DNA from: Serratia symbiotica (Periphyllus acericola)
GTDB taxonomy: Bacteria > Pseudomonadota > Gammaproteobacteria > Enterobacterales > Enterobacteriaceae
Assembly: GCF_964019515.1 (NCBI RefSeq)
Contig: NZ_OZ026452.1
Location: forward strand, 1,488,001-1,552,000
DNA length: 64,000 nt
Reading direction: 5' to 3'
The notes beneath the pieces are model-generated. The model saw only the letters and a list, made by a program, of their open reading frames with translations, was not told the DNA's origin and did not search any database. How positions within the stretch are numbered: the stretch's first letter is position 1; each line of letters begins with the position of its first letter. Below, in pieces: positions 11,405-23,073 of this stretch. A program made the position numbers and the translations under genes.

Positions 11405-12566
11405 ATGTCGTGGGCAAAAGCATCAGTTTTGACTGCTGGATCCACATTGATAAAAATCGGCGTGGGGCTGCTGGTGGTGAAACTACTGGCGGTGGCATTT
11501 GGCCCTGGTGGTGTAGGGCAAGCAGGCAACTTCCGTCAGTTGATTACCGTACTAGGCGTACTGTCTGGTGCCGGGATTTTTAACGGCATCACCAAATATG
11601 TGGCGGAGTACCATCAAGATCCGCTGCGGTTGCGTTTGGCTGTTGGCACCGCCTCGAGCATGGTACTGGGTTTTTCGACCTTGCTGGCGCTGGTATTCCT
11701 GTTCGCCGCTAAACCCATCAGCATCGGGCTGTTCGGCCATACCGATTATGTCGGCGTGGTGCGAGCCGTAGCGTTTATTCAGATGGGCATCGCCTACACC
11801 AACCTGTTTATGGCCGTCCTGAAGGGCTATCGCAATGCGATGGGCAACGCGCTGTCGGTGATCGGCGGCAGCCTGATAGGTGTGTTGGCTGACTGCTTGT
11901 GCTTTAAGCTGGACGGTTATGAGGGTGCGCTGACTGGGTTGGCGCTAGTGCCTGTACTGGCTGTGTTGCCCGCTGGGCCGGTGCTGTGGTGGCGTCACTC
12001 CCTACCAGGACGTTATTTAGCGCTGTCGTGGGATAAAGCAGTGGCTGGCAATCTCAGCAAGTTCATCCTTATGGCATTGATCACCTCGGTGATGCTGCCC
12101 GTGGCCTATGTGATAATGCGAAAGCTGCTGGCGGCGCATTATAGCTGGGATGAAGTGGGGATTTGGCAGGGCGTCAGCAGCATCTCTGATGCTTATCTGC
12201 AATTTATCATCGACTCATTCACCGTGTATTTGGTGCCAAAACTCTCACGACTGACGGATAAAAGCACCCTCTGCCAAGAGATTGTGCGCTCACTTTTGTC
12301 GCGATGCGCGATTTGTTTGCCTGGCAACTGGTCGGCGACGTGCTGAAAGTCGGGGCCTATGTGTTCGGCTATTTGGTTATCGCCAAAGCGTCACTGCGTT
12401 TTTATCTCCTGACGAAAGTCAGCCAATTTCTGCTGCTGATGGTGTTCTCACACTGCCTGATACCGCTGCACGGGGCGTTGGGGGCGGCTTAAGCCATATG
12501 GTAACCTACGTTGTGTATTTCACACTCTGTAGCTGCTTATTTCTTATTTATCGTAGGCGAGTATGA
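11405..12566 (+). pseudogene. wzxE: wzxE pseudogene (ECA lipid III flippase)
   Basis: WzxE moves the undecaprenyl-PP trisaccharide across the inner membrane. The first ~285 residues are open and conserved, including GVGQAGNFRQLITVLGVLSG and WDEVGIWQGVSSISDAYLQF. Near 12290 a deletion of about 30 residues shifts the frame. The next part (MRDLFAWQLVGDVLKVGAYV) is in another frame and ends at TAA 12490-12492. The last membrane segment and RRRV end are in a further frame. It begins one base after rffA and its end overlaps wecF by 4 bp, so the operon spacing is preserved. Confidence 0.9.
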
Positions 12567-13641
12567 CTAGACTGATCCATGTACTGGGATCTGATATCTC
12601 ACATCATAATCAAACAGTGCTGCGTTTCTTTAACGACGTGCTGGTGCCATGGCTGCCTGCGGAACAGACGCGCCATTTTATGGTGGTGGCAAAAGACGTG
12701 ACCGCACTGGGTGAGTTCCCCTCTTGAGTATTGCCGCTTTTGCGGATAAAAAAAGCCTGGCGCAGGCGGTGATCGCCCACGCTTAGGCCGATCGTAACGC
12801 GCGCTTCTTCTGGCACGGTCAGTTCAATGCGCGGCTGTGGTTGACGCTGCTGAGTGGTAAAATCAAGGCTCGCCAAGTCAGTTTGCATGTTTGGGGGGCC
12901 GATCTGTACGAGGACGCCACCCACTGGAAATTCCGCTTGTTCTATCGGCTGCGCCGCATGGCGCATAGCCGCGTAGCCAACATCTTTGCCACCCGTGGCG
13001 ACATGCTCTATTACCGGGAACGCCATCTTCGCGTGCCGGTTTCGCTACTGTATTTCCCGACACGCGGGGTTCCGGCGCTGGCTGGCATCAATGGAGAAAA
13101 GAGCCAGGCCGGGCCGATGACTATTCTGGTCGGTAACTCTGGCGATCTCAGCAACCGGCATATCGACGCACTGGAGGCGATCCATCAGCAGTTTGGTGCC
13201 GATGTCCGGGTGATCCTGCAGATGGGCTACTCAACCAACAATGATGCCTACCTTGAGCAAGTGCGCGTTGCCGGGCTGCAACTGTTCAGCGAAAAGAACC
13301 TGCAATTGCTGACGCAGCAGGTGGCGTTTGAGGATTACCTGAATATTCTGCGCGAATGTGATCTTGGCTACTTCATTTTCAACCGCCAGTAGGGCATTGG
13401 CACCCTGTGCTTGTTGATTCAGTATGGCGTGCCTTTTGTGCTCAGTCGGCATAACCCGTTCTGGCAGGATCTGGCGGAGCAACATCTACCGATGTTGTTC
13501 TACGGCAATCCTCTAGATCCAGCGGTAGTGCGCGAGGCGCAGCGTCAATTGGCCTCTGTGGATAAACAGACCATCGCCTTCTTTGATCCCAATTATCTCA
13601 ACGGTTGGCAACAGGCATTGGCAACGAGGGGAACCTCATGA
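12563..13641 (+). pseudogene. wecF: wecF (rffT) pseudogene (TDP-Fuc4NAc:lipid II transferase)
   Basis: WecF adds the third sugar of the ECA repeat. The start [20 protein letters not shown] is typical. A lost T near 12724 shifts the frame to an immediate TGA. In the restored frame there is TAG at 12784-12786 and another at 13390-13392, where the second Gln of a QQ pair is lost. The remainder, with [21 protein letters not shown] and LGYFIF, is well conserved and ends at 13641. The stop overlaps the wzyE start (ATGA). Confidence 0.9.
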
Positions 13642-15002
13642 CGCTAGCGCAGTTTGGTGGCCTTCTGGTGGTCTATCTGGTCAGCGGGCTGTTTATCCTC
13701 ACCTTGACCTACCAGGAGTTCCAGCGTATTCGTTTTAACTTTAACCTGTTCTTCTCTCTGTTGTACTTGCTGACGTTTTACTTCGGTTTTCCACTGACCT
13801 GCTTGCTGGTATTCCAGTTTGATGTCGAGGCGGTGCCAGTCACGTTTCTGCTGTATACCATGCTGTCCGCTATGGCATTCTATGCCATTTATTACGTCAA
13901 CTATAAAACCCGGCTTCATCAGCACCGCCCCCAGCGGTGCACAGCGCTATTTACCATGAACCGGGTGGAAACACACCTGACCTGGATCCTGCTGGCACTG
14001 ATGGCGTTCGGCACCGTGGGTACTTTCTTTATGCAGAAGGGTCTGCTGTTGTTCAAGCTAAATTCTTACAGCCAGATTTTCTCTAGCAACGTATCCGGGG
14101 TTGGGTTTAAACGCTTCTTTTATTTCTTTATCCCAGCGATGCTGGTGGTGTATTTCTTACGGCAGGATCGGCGCACCTAGTGCTTCTTTTTAGTGGCGAC
14201 AGTGGCGTTTGGTACTCTGACTTACGTGATCGTCGGTGGCACCCGTGCCAATATTATCATCGCCTTCGCGTTGTTCCTGTTTATCGGCATTGTACGCGGT
14301 TGGATCACGCTGTGGATGTTGACGGTAGCGGGGGGTATCGGCATTGTCGGCATGTTCGGGCTGGCGTTTAAGTGCTACAGCCTGGATGTAAGTGGTTATA
14401 AGGCGTTTTACACCTTCCTGTACTTGACGCGCGACACCTTCTCGCCGTGGGAAAATTTGGCGCTGTTGCTGCAAAATTACGACAAGATAGATTTGCAAGG
14501 GTTAGCGCCGATCGTGCGTGACTTCTAAGTCTTTATCCCGTCCTGGCTGTGGCCGAGCCGCCCAGATGTTGTGCTAAACTCCGCCAACTACTTTACCTGG
14601 GAAGTACTGGACAACCATTCTGGCCTGGCTATCTCCCCAACCCTGATCGGTTCGCTGGTGGTGATGGGGGGAGGGCTGTTTATTCCGCTGGGTGCGGTGC
14701 TGGTCGGCATGATTATCAAATGGTTCGACTGGTTGTATGAAAGGGGTAAAACTGAGCCAAACCGCTACAAGGCGGCCATTCTGCATGGCTTCTGCTTCGG
14801 CGAGGTGTTCAATATAATCGTATTAGCGTGTGAAGGGGTTGATTCGTTCGTTTCACGCGTGGTGTTCTTCGGTATCATTTTTGGCACCTGTCTGGTGCTG
14901 GCGAAGTTGCTGTACTGGCTTTTTGACACTGCCGGGTTGATCAAGGCACGGGCGTTGCATATACGTATATATCCGCCATACTCCAAGTTACCTGTGCGTT
15001 AG
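13638..15002 (+). pseudogene. wzyE: wzyE pseudogene (ECA polymerase)
   Basis: WzyE polymerises the ECA repeat in the periplasm and has many membrane segments. The whole gene is in one frame with just two nonsense codons: TAG at 14178-14180 (a Trp site after FLRQDRR) and TAA at 14526-14528 (a Tyr site after PIVRDF). Conserved stretches include [30 protein letters not shown] and [11 protein letters not shown]. The C-terminal tail runs into an ERIC element, so the last ~15 residues come from the repeat. Confidence 0.9.
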
Positions 15003-15095
15003 CTCTCATCGCTCATCCCAGTCAATGACGGGTGTTAGCACCCGGGGAGCCGCTGCGTTCCTTCCTACAACTCGCATTATTTAGGGTATGTATAC
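14964..15095. repeat. ERIC element
   Basis: About 130 bp between wzyE and wecG shows both outer arms (CCATACTCCAAGTTACCTG and CTACAACTCGCATTATTTAG) and the central GTCAATGACGGGTGTTAGC, a degraded form of the ERIC core. It is palindromic overall. The 3' end of wzyE reads into it. Confidence 0.8.
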
Positions 15096-15139
15096 AGCCA
15101 TCTATGCGTGCCAACGGCTTGTTGTAAGGGTAATTAACG

Positions 15140-15615
15140 ATGGAAGAAAAGATGCCGATTCCGAAGTATGAACTGCGGGGCTTTCAACTATGGGGATTCC
15201 ATCATATGGCGGAATGCATCGACTTTCTGTTTGAAGGTAGCCGGGCAAAGCAGGGCGCGCTGGTGGCAATTGGAACGTTAACTTTGTGGGTAGCCATCCT
15301 GGCTACTTTAAGCCAGAACAGCGCGAGGCGCTTTTTGAACGTGTCCATTCCAGTGGGGCGGCCATCGTCACCGTGGCGATGGGATCACCGAAGCGGGAGA
15401 TGCTGATACACGACTGTGGCAAAGTGCATCCACGTGCGTTGCACATGGGCGTAGGCAGCACCTATGACGTTTTCACCGGCCATGTTAAGCGTGCGCCCAA
15501 GGTTTGGCAGAATTTGGGTCTTGAGTGGCTTTACCGGCTGCTCAGCCAACCTAGCTGTATTCGCCGCCAACTGAAGCTGCTGAAATTTGTCGGCTACTAC
15601 AGTGGTAAATTGTAA
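15140..15615 (+). pseudogene. wecG: wecG (rffM) pseudogene (UDP-ManNAcA transferase)
   Basis: WecG adds ManNAcA to lipid I. The N-terminus (PKYELRGFQLWGFHHMAEC to QGALVAI) and the C-terminal part ([20 protein letters not shown] to the end, including [10 protein letters not shown] and [18 protein letters not shown]) are both recognisable. About 95 residues between them are deleted and the two parts are in different frames. The normal length is about 246 residues. It is the last gene of the ECA cluster, before yifK. Confidence 0.9.
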
Positions 15616-15871
15616 GCGACGATTGGGCCAACAAATATAACCCTCAGCCCTAAAGTTACCTTACTTTATTCCATAAAGTTTTAAATTGAGGTTTGCTTAT
15701 AGCGGTGAAATGCGAAACGATACAGCCCGGAAATTATCCCTGCACACTGGCACCTGATGCGCGATAGTGCTGAACGACGTGTGCTCGTCGTAACATTGCC
15801 CTGGTCGACTAAAACCATCACCATCGGTCATCGTCGGCAAGCAAACACCACCCGAAAATTATTGAGGATTT

Positions 15872-17254
15872 ATGGCCTACAAAGAAAAACCGCAAGAACT
15901 ACACCGGGGGCTTGAAGCCCGGCATATCGAGCTGATCGCGTTGGGGGGGACCATCGGGGTTGGCCTGTTTATGGGTTCTGCGAGCACGTTGAAATGGGCG
16001 GGGCCATCAGTGCTGCTGGATTATATCATCGCCGGGCTGTTCGTCTTCTTCATTATGCGTTCAATGGGCGAGATGTTACTCCTAGAGCCGGTGGCGGGTT
16101 CATTCGCCGTTTATGCACATAAATATATGAACCCTTACTTCGGCTACCTGACTGCATGGGGCTACTGGTTTATGTGGATAGCCGTCGGTATTTCGGAGAT
16201 CACTGCCATCGGGGTTTATGTGCAGTTTTGGTTCCCAGAGATCCCTCAGTGGGTACCAGCGTTGACTGCCGTGGCGATGGTGGCTTTGGCCAACCTGGTG
16301 GCGGTGCGGCTGTACGGTGAGCTGGAGTTTTGGTTCGCAATGATTAAGGTCTCCACCATAATCGTGATGATCCTGGTGGGGATAGGGGTGATTTTTTTTG
16401 GCTTTGGCAACGGCGGTGCGCCGATTGGCTTTGCCAACCTGACGGATCACGGCGGCTTCTTTGCTGGTGGCTGGAAAGGGTTCCTGTTCGCGCTTTGTAT
16501 CGTGGTCGCATCTTATCAAGGGGTTGAACTGGTAGGCATCACCGCTGGCGAGGCCAAAAAACCGCAGGTCACGCTGAAGCGCGCAATCAATAATATCCTG
16601 TGGCGTATCCTGATTTTCTATGTCGGTGCCATTTTCGTCATCGTCACCCTTTTCCCGTGGAACGGCATTGGCACCGCTGGTAGCCCGTTCGTGCTGACCT
16701 TTGCCAAGATTGGCATCTTGGCTGCCGCCAGTATTATTAACTTTGTGGTGCTGACTGCTGCGCTCTCCGGCTGTAACAGCGGCATGTATAGCGGTGGCCG
16801 CATGTTGTACGTGTTGGCCAAAAACCGCCAACTACCGGCTGCGCTGACCCGGCTTTCCGCCAGCGGTGTGCCAGTGAACTGTATTGCCGTCACCATTGTC
16901 TGCTTGTTGGTGGGGTCTGTGCTGAACTACATCATTCCTAATCCGCAGCAGGTGTTCGTTTACGTCTATAGTGCCAGTGTTTTGCCGGGCATGGTGCCGT
17001 GGTTTGTGGTGCTGATCAGCCAGCTATACTTCCGCCGCGCCTGTGATAAGGAAGCGCTCAAAACCCACAGCTTTAAGTCTATCCTGTTCCCTTATATTAA
17101 TTATTTGAGCATCGCTTTTCTCCTGTGCGTGCTGGTTGGTATGGGGATCAACCCGGATACACGCATTTCTCTGTTGGTGGGGGAAATTTTCTTAGCGGGT
17201 GTCAGCCTGTGTTACTTTGTGTTGGGTATGCACAAGAAACATCATCCGGATTAA
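15872..17254 (+). CDS. yifK: Amino-acid permease YifK (APC family)
   Basis: This is a 460-residue inner-membrane transporter with about 12 membrane segments. The APC signature [20 protein letters not shown] is near the N-terminus, and [20 protein letters not shown] matches segment 8. In E. coli this protein has been reported as a threonine permease (ThrP). The gene is intact, starts after GAGGATTT, and stands at the usual place after wecG. The tRNA cluster that follows yifK in E. coli is absent; synteny ends here. Retained uptake fits life in an amino-acid-supplying host. Confidence 0.92.
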   Translation: MAYKEKPQELHRGLEARHIELIALGGTIGVGLFMGSASTLKWAGPSVLLDYIIAGLFVFFIMRSMGEMLLLEPVAGSFAVYAHKYMNPYFGYLTAWGYWFMWIAVGISEITAIGVYVQFWFPEIPQWVPALTAVAMVALANLVAVRLYGELEFWFAMIKVSTIIVMILVGIGVIFFGFGNGGAPIGFANLTDHGGFFAGGWKGFLFALCIVVASYQGVELVGITAGEAKKPQVTLKRAINNILWRILIFYVGAIFVIVTLFPWNGIGTAGSPFVLTFAKIGILAAASIINFVVLTAALSGCNSGMYSGGRMLYVLAKNRQLPAALTRLSASGVPVNCIAVTIVCLLVGSVLNYIIPNPQQVFVYVYSASVLPGMVPWFVVLISQLYFRRACDKEALKTHSFKSILFPYINYLSIAFLLCVLVGMGINPDTRISLLVGEIFLAGVSLCYFVLGMHKKHHPD

Positions 17255-17333
17255 AAATAGTCGGGAACGCGGCAATAAGCCATAAAAGAGGCAGTGGATT
17301 ACGCTTTCCTGCACGAAAGTGAGCAAAGCGTAA

Positions 17334-17443
17334 CAGGGCAGTGCTCACCCCTTCCTCACGTATTCCCTGTATGCGCCGGTTGTATACGCTGTCTTTGCCC
17401 AGACTGGCGGCAATAATGCACGTCTATTGGGATAGGCGCTTAA
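17334..17443 (-). repeat. MITE-like repeat, copy D (truncated)
   Basis: This is one end of the ~150-bp repeat seen whole at 22015-22165 and 54450-54606. It shares GCAGTGCTCAC, TCCTCACG, the GGCAATAATGCACG segment and the terminal TTGGGATAGGCGCTTA. The opposite terminal repeat (about 45 bp) is missing, and the break adjoins the yifK-glnS rearrangement joint. Confidence 0.8.
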
Positions 17444-17916
17444 TATTAAAAGTTGCCAACGCCAGTGTTTACCATCGCCCTGTATAACCGCTAATAAAAA
17501 AACCAACCGGGTAAAATATGGCAGCAGCTTGACAACCACAGCACTTATTGCTGCAAACAGCCTATTTTTTGCTATGCGAATTATCAAGTAAAAAATGATA
17601 GTAATTCATCAAACTATGATGAAGAGCACATATAGATGAGATTTCGTTGCGACGTTATGCACACAGGATTATGGATGAAAAATTCAGTAGGATAAGAAAA
17701 AATATCGATATCATGTCAATCAGAGAAGACTAACGCTTTCAACTATAAAAAGTAGGAAAGCGTTTTTCACACTCAATTAATTCGCGTCGCGAAAATAATT
17801 TAAAGTATTATATAAACAATGAATTATATCAATTAGCCGATCACAAAAACCGCAAGTGAGAATTTAAAACGGCGGAGGAAATACGCATCAAAGGAAAAGC
17901 CTAGGCGGCAACAGAA

Positions 17917-17947
17917 ATAAAAAAGCGCAGCCGAAACTGCGCTTTCA
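17917..17947 (-). terminator. Intrinsic terminator of glnS
   Basis: On the minus strand a stem AAAGCGCAG / CTGCGCTTT with loop TTTCGG is followed by TTTATTTC, 20 bases after the glnS stop. Confidence 0.88.
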
Positions 17948-17967
17948 ATACATTACAGGGGTGAGGC

Positions 17968-19632
17968 TCAGGCTCCGATTTTCGCCCAAGTATCACGCAG
18001 GCCAACGGTGCGGTTAAACACCAGGTGATCGGCCGAAGAGCAACGGCTATCAGCGCAGAAGTAGCCTTCACGCTCGAACTGATAGGCTTTCTCCGGCTGT
18101 CCAGCCGCCAAGCTCGGCTCGACAAAACCCTGCTTGATCACCAGTGATCCTGGGTTGATAGTGGCGAAAAAATCTGCCGCCGCCGCCGGGTTAGGCACGC
18201 TGAACAAGCGATCGTATAAGCGAATTTCTGCTGGCAATGCGTGAGCAGCGGAAACCCAGTGGATCACACCTTTCACCTTGTGGCCATCGGCCGGATCTCT
18301 ACTCAGCGTCTCGGCATCGTAGCTACAAAAAATAGTGGTGATTTCCCCTACTGCATCCTTTTCAACCCGCTCGGCTTTGATCACGTAGGCGTTGCGTAGG
18401 CGCACTTCCTTGCCCAACACCAGACGTTTGTACTGTTTGTTGGCTTCTTCGCGAAAGTCAGCACGATCGATATAAATCTCGCGGCTGAACGGCACCTCAC
18501 GGCTGCCCATCTCAGGTTTATTCGGGTGGTTAGGCATAGTGAGCATTTCTTCCCCTGTGCCCCTATTCTCGATGACGACTTTCACCGGTTCCAGCACGGC
18601 CATGGCGCGCGGTGCGTTCTCGTTCAGATCGTCACGAATGCAGGATTCCAGTGCCACCATTTCAACGTTATTGGCCTGCTTGGTCACGCCAATACGCTGG
18701 CAAAAATCACGGATAGCAGCAGCAGTATAGCCACGGCGACGTAGACCAGATAGGGTCGGCATGCGCGGGTCATCCCAGCCTTCAACGTGCTTTTCCATCA
18801 CCAGTTGTTTCAGCTTGCGCTTCGACATAATCGCGTACTCAAGATTGAGTCGTGAGAACTCGTATTGACGCGGGTGGCATGGGATAGTGATGTTATCCAG
18901 CACCCAGTCATACAGGCGGCGATTATCTTGGAACTCCAAGGTACACAATGAATGGGTGATACCTTCTAGCGCATCGGAAATGCAGTGGGTGAAATCATAC
19001 ATCGGGTAGATGCACCACTTATTGCCGGTTTGGTGGTGTTCGGCGAACTTGATGCGGTACAGCACGGGATCGCGCATGACGATAAACGCTGAAGCCATGT
19101 CAATCTTGGCACGCAGGCAGGCAGTACCTTCAGCGAACTCGCCTCTGCGCATTTGATCGAACAGCGCCAGGTTCTCTTCCACGCTGCGGCCACGGTATGG
19201 GCTATCTTTGCCCGGCGCGGTCAGGCTACCACGGTATTCGCGGATCTGCTCAGGTGACAGTTCATCGACATAAGCCAAGCCTTTGGTGATCAGTTCAACT
19301 GCATACTGGTACAGTTGAGCAAAATAATCGGAGGAATAACGGATGTCGCCGCTCCACCCAAAGCCCAGCCACTCCACGTCGTCCTTGATCGACTCTACGA
19401 ACTCGCTGTCTTCTTTCACCGGGTTGGTGTCATCGAAACGCAGGTTGCACTGGCCCTGGTAATCCTTGGCGAGGCCAAAGTTCAGGCAGATGGATTTAGC
19501 ATGACCGACATGCAGATAGCCATTCGGTTCCGGCGGGAAACGGGTATGTATCGACGTGTGTTTCCCTGACGCCAGATCTTCATCGACGATCTGACGGATA
19601 AAATTGGTTGGGCGGGCTTCAGCCTCACTCAT
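17968..19632 (-). CDS. glnS: Glutaminyl-tRNA synthetase
   Basis: A class I aminoacyl-tRNA synthetase that charges tRNA-Gln. Starting at ATG 19632 ([20 protein letters not shown]) gives 554 residues, the usual length; an in-frame ATG 15 bases upstream is less likely. HVGH at residues 41-44 is the HIGH motif and MSKRKL near 269 is the KMSKS equivalent. The C-terminal anticodon-binding barrels are complete. Two tRNA-Gln genes lie in this window at 27779 and 27977. Intact and essential. Confidence 0.97.
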   Translation of the reverse strand: MSEAEARPTNFIRQIVDEDLASGKHTSIHTRFPPEPNGYLHVGHAKSICLNFGLAKDYQGQCNLRFDDTNPVKEDSEFVESIKDDVEWLGFGWSGDIRYSSDYFAQLYQYAVELITKGLAYVDELSPEQIREYRGSLTAPGKDSPYRGRSVEENLALFDQMRRGEFAEGTACLRAKIDMASAFIVMRDPVLYRIKFAEHHQTGNKWCIYPMYDFTHCISDALEGITHSLCTLEFQDNRRLYDWVLDNITIPCHPRQYEFSRLNLEYAIMSKRKLKQLVMEKHVEGWDDPRMPTLSGLRRRGYTAAAIRDFCQRIGVTKQANNVEMVALESCIRDDLNENAPRAMAVLEPVKVVIENRGTGEEMLTMPNHPNKPEMGSREVPFSREIYIDRADFREEANKQYKRLVLGKEVRLRNAYVIKAERVEKDAVGEITTIFCSYDAETLSRDPADGHKVKGVIHWVSAAHALPAEIRLYDRLFSVPNPAAAADFFATINPGSLVIKQGFVEPSLAAGQPEKAYQFEREGYFCADSRCSSADHLVFNRTVGLRDTWAKIGA

Positions 19633-19787
19633 TTCATTATTCCTCATTCCTCAATGCAAAGCGCTACACATAACCGGCTATGTTCCAATAAGCCACGTTC
19701 GGAAACAACCGTTTGTTTCAGCAAAATGCAGGACACGGCTGCCCCATGGTGCAACGTTCCATCTCAGGGCCACGTAAAAATAAAAAA

Positions 19788-19815
19788 AGCGGGAAGAGCC
19801 TGTTCTCTTCCCGCT
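19788..19815 (-). terminator. Intrinsic terminator of nagE
   Basis: On the minus strand the stem AGCGGGAAGAG / CTCTTCCCGCT with loop AACAGG is followed by seven T. It is a strong terminator kept downstream of a dead gene. Confidence 0.85.
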
Positions 19816-19856
19816 AAAACGAGGGTGAACTCTCAAGTACTATCAGGTATATCGAT

Positions 19857-21745
19857 TTATTTCTGGATCTCAAACAGTTTGGTCTGGCCAGATACCACAG
19901 AACCAGTCGCCAATGCCTTCAGACCAGCGTAATCGCCAGCGTTGCTGACCACCACCGGGCTTATCATCGAGCGAGCATTGACGTTCAGGAAGTCCAGATC
20001 CAATTCGAGAATTGGCCGACCGACTTTCACCTCAGCGCACTCTTCAACCAGACGTTTGAGGCCCTGACCATTCAACGCAACGGTGTCGATGCCCCATATG
20101 CACCACAATCGCCAAACCCTTGTCAGTTTCCAGAACGATAGTACCGTACGCCGGTGCCACAACAATTTTGTCGGTCGGGCGAATGGCCAAACCATCACCT
20201 ACTACTTTACGGGCAAAAGCCTCATCAGGTACCTGATCGAGCGCCACCACTTCACAAGTCACTGGAGCCAGCAATGTTTAGAGAGCCACCATAGGCACAT
20301 CCTGTGGCTTGTCCTCAGCCGCGGGGCCAGCAGCAACCAGGTTGTGCATGGCGCTGGCGATCAGCTCCGCACGGGTGCCGACAATCACCTGTACACTTTG
20401 CTTGTTCAGACGGATCACGCCGGAAGCACCCAGGCATTTCGCCAACGCGTCATTCACCCGTGCTGCGTCCTTTACATTTAGACGCAGACGAGTAATGCAG
20501 GCATCAATGCTGGTCAGGTTATCATAGCCGCCAATGGCATCCACATAGCGACGCGCTAAGGTAGTGATATCGTCTTCGTTTTTATCAGCGCTGACATCGG
20601 GTGTCTCAGCTTTTAGTCTCTTCACCGGCTACCGCCAGTTCGCGCCCTGGGGTCATCAGGTTGAACTTGTTGATGGTAAAGCGGAACACCGCGTAGTAGA
20701 TCACGAAGAATGCCAGCCCCTGCGGTATCAGCATATACCAGTGGGTAGCCAGCGGGTTGTGCACCCACAACGCCATATCCACCAGACCAGCGCTGAAACC
20801 GAAACCGGAGATCCAGTGCATGTAATCCGCAATAAATACCGATATACCTGTCAGCACCGCATGGATAAAATACAGCATGGGTGCCACAAACATGAAGGAG
20901 AACTCCAGCGGCTCGGTGATAACGGTAAAGAAGGAGACAAAGGCGGCAGCCATCATAATACCCAGAACTTTGGCACTATTGTGCGGATGCGCGCACTGGT
21001 AGATCGCCAACGCCGCCCCCGGTATACCGAACATCATGATTTGGAAAAAACCCGCCTAATAACGGCCGGTAATGCCCGCCACCGCTTTACCAGCGTCGAT
21101 AGACTGCTGGCCGCTGAGTAAGTTAGGGATGTCGTTAATGCCAGCCACGTCGAACCAGAACACCGAGTTCAGCGCATGGTGTGCAAGCCTATAGGGATCA
21201 GCAATCGGTTAAAGAAGGCGTAAATGCCCGCGCCGACAGAACCCAATTTCTGTATTTGCTCACCGGAGCTCACCAAAGCGTTGAAGATCATCGGCCAGAT
21301 GGACATCATGATAAAGGCTACTAAGATCATCAGAAAAGAAATGAGGATCGGCACCAGTCGGCGGCCACTGAAGAATGACAGCGCCTTCGGCAACTCTACA
21401 CCGCTGAAACGGTTGTAAATTTCTGCGGATATGATACCGACCAAAATACCGACGAATTGGTTCTCAATTTTACCGAACGCAATGGGAACCTGATCGAGGG
21501 GAATTTTCTGAATCATCGACACGGTGGCCGGCGAACAGAGAGTAGTCAGCACCAGGATGCCGAGATGTGATCGATAATGGCAGAACCGGATTTAGTCAGG
21601 AAATCAGCGAGAACGTTGCCACCTCCACAGCCGACAGGGTCAATCCAGTACCCGATCTCCATCAAGATGGAAGCTGCAGGCAGCGTGGCTACCGGCACCA
21701 TAAGCACGCGCCCTACCTTATTTCAACTAATAAAGAATGTTCACT
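19857..21745 (-). pseudogene. nagE: nagE pseudogene (GlcNAc-specific PTS EIICBA)
   Basis: NagE imports and phosphorylates N-acetylglucosamine. The order EIIC, EIIB, EIIA is recognisable in at least five frame-broken pieces. Near the N-terminus MVPVATLPAASILMEIGYW is followed by a deletion of ~25 residues. There is a frameshift near 21180, TAG at 21056-21058 after GITGRY, and TAA at about 20278. The EIIB active-site Cys (IDACITRLRL) survives. EIIA has lost ~10 residues around the NTNHAF His and is frameshifted before VVHMG. Divergent from nagB. Confidence 0.93.
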
Positions 21746-21851
21746 TTTTTACCCTACATTGTTCACAGACGAACACTATTTTTATCGTTTATTAGAGATT
21801 TTAACTCTTTTAGCAAAATAAAGCATGGCACCTACCCCTGCTGTGAAGGGT

Positions 21852-21877
21852 AAAAAATATTTCGCATCGCAAATCAT
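21852..21877. promoter_or_regulatory. Probable NagC operator
   Basis: The centre TTCGCATCGCAAAT closely resembles the E. coli nag operators as I remember them (TTCGTATCGCAAATT). Position and neighbours fit. Binding is inferred only. Confidence 0.5.
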
Positions 21878-21889
21878 AACCTCCGAATT

Positions 21890-21905
21890 TGTGATTAATA
21901 TCACT
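21890..21905. promoter_or_regulatory. Probable CRP site of the nag control region
   Basis: TGTGA, six bases, TCACT: nine of the ten consensus bases of TGTGA-N6-TCACA. It lies 13 bases from the NagC-like operator. Confidence 0.6.
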
Positions 21906-22014
21906 TTAAAATAATATTTAACTGCCATAATGCTCGCCATATAACACAACTTATTTTATGATATAAAAAAACAGTATGAACGATGCTGCGTAAATTCAGA
22001 CATCTATGTTAGGC

Positions 22015-22165
22015 TTAGAGCCTATCCCAGTAGGCGTGCATTGTTGCAGCCAGCAAGCATAAGGACAATGCGCAACAATCGCAGCATATAGGGAGTCCGT
22101 GAGGAGAGTGAGCACTGCCCAGGGCCAAAATGGCAAATAAAATAGCCTAATCGGACAGGTTCTTA
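22015..22165 (+). repeat. MITE-like repeat, copy A (complete)
   Basis: About 150 bp with imperfect terminal inverted repeats: left TTAGAGCCTATCCCA, right TCGGACAGGTTCTTA. It encodes nothing. It is homologous over its length, in inverse orientation, to 54450-54606, and shares segments with 17334-17443 and 45103-45245. Confidence 0.85.
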
Positions 22166-22235
22166 ACCTTTCCTCAAGACTCGCACAGTATAGCTTTATT
22201 ATTTTACTTATCTTAATAGGTGTTACAGGTGTTAG

Positions 22236-23055
22236 ATGAGACTTATCCCACTGAAAGATAATGCACAAGTCGGTAACTGGGCCGCACGCCATATCGTTCA
22301 ATGCATCAACGCATTCAAGCCCACCGCAGAGCGCCCATTTGTCCTTGGCCTGCCAACCGGCAGCACACCACTGGAAGCCTACAACCATCTGATTGCGCTG
22401 TACAAAGCAGGTGAAGTAAGCTTTAAGCATGTTGTGACATTCAACATGGATGAATACGTTGCCCTACCACAGGAGCACCCGGAAAGCTACCATATCTTTA
22501 TGCACCACAATTTCTTTGATCTTGTTGATATCCCAGGCGAAAATATCAACCTTCTAAACAGCAATGCCGCAGATGTCGACGCCGAGTGCTATCGGTACGA
22601 AGAAAAGATCAAACCTTACGGTAAAATTAACCTGTTCATGGGCGGCATTGGCGTTGATGGCCATATCGCGTTTAACGAACCCGAATCGTCACTGGCCTCA
22701 TGAACCTGCATCAAAACGCTTACTGAGGACACCCGCATCGCCAACTCGCGCTTCTTTGGCGGCGATGTCAGCCTAGTGCCAAAATATGCGCTGACCGTTG
22801 GCGTAGGGACATTTCTTGAAGCAGAAGAAGTGATGATTGTGGCGACAGGCCACACCAAGGCGCTGGCACTGAAAGCTTATGCGGTGGAAGGCAGCATCAA
22901 CCAAAGGCAGCATCAACCATATGTGGACAATCAGTTGCCTGCAACTGCACGCCAAAGCAGTGGTGGTATGCGATAAACCTTCCACCATGGAATTGAAAGT
23001 CAAAACTATTAAATATTTCCGTGAGTTAGAAACGGAAAACGTTAAAAGTCTTTAA
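22236..23055 (+). pseudogene. nagB: nagB pseudogene (glucosamine-6-phosphate deaminase)
   Basis: NagB converts GlcN-6-P to fructose-6-P. The start [20 protein letters not shown] is typical. An Arg CGA has become TGA (22701-22703) after ESSLAS. In the second half a 16-bp direct duplication (AAGGCAGCATCAACCA, around 22888-22920) and other indels break the frame. The C-terminal [18 protein letters not shown] is still legible to TAA 23053-23055. Active-site regions NMDEYV and [14 protein letters not shown] are conserved. First gene of the nagBAC operon. Confidence 0.93.
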
Positions 23056-23073
23056 TCTTAGCATAGGGCTATG

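Larger units (their letters stand above)
17255..17967. other. Gene-free junction between yifK and glnS
   Basis: About 700 bases with no credible gene. Near the left end is a 9-bp inverted repeat (TTACGCTTT ... AAAGCGTAA, 17299-17333) that could terminate yifK, followed by a partial MITE-like repeat (17334-17443). The AT-rich middle (17444-17916) holds nothing recognised. The glnS terminator closes it. This is a rearrangement breakpoint, because yifK and glnS are far apart in other enterics. Confidence 0.7.
21746..22235. promoter_or_regulatory. nagE-nagB divergent control region with an inserted repeat
   Basis: No gene. A NagC-operator-like sequence (AAATATTTCGCATCGCAAAT) lies around 21852-21877, and a CRP-type site TGTGATTAATATCACT at 21890-21905. 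Both resemble the E. coli nag control region. A MITE-like repeat (22015-22165) now separates them from nagB, leaving only about 70 bp before the nagB start. Confidence 0.6.

Noticed and set aside
12563..13641. wecF as a gene rescued by stop-codon readthrough or recoding
   Set aside because: It has a frameshift as well as two TAG codons and lies in a cluster where every neighbour is damaged.
16100..16831. Long minus-strand open frame (243 codons) opposite yifK
   Set aside because: No recognisable protein and it mirrors the codon bias of yifK; the yifK reading has clear motifs. Similar shadows occur opposite nagC (24675-25400), rep and proS.
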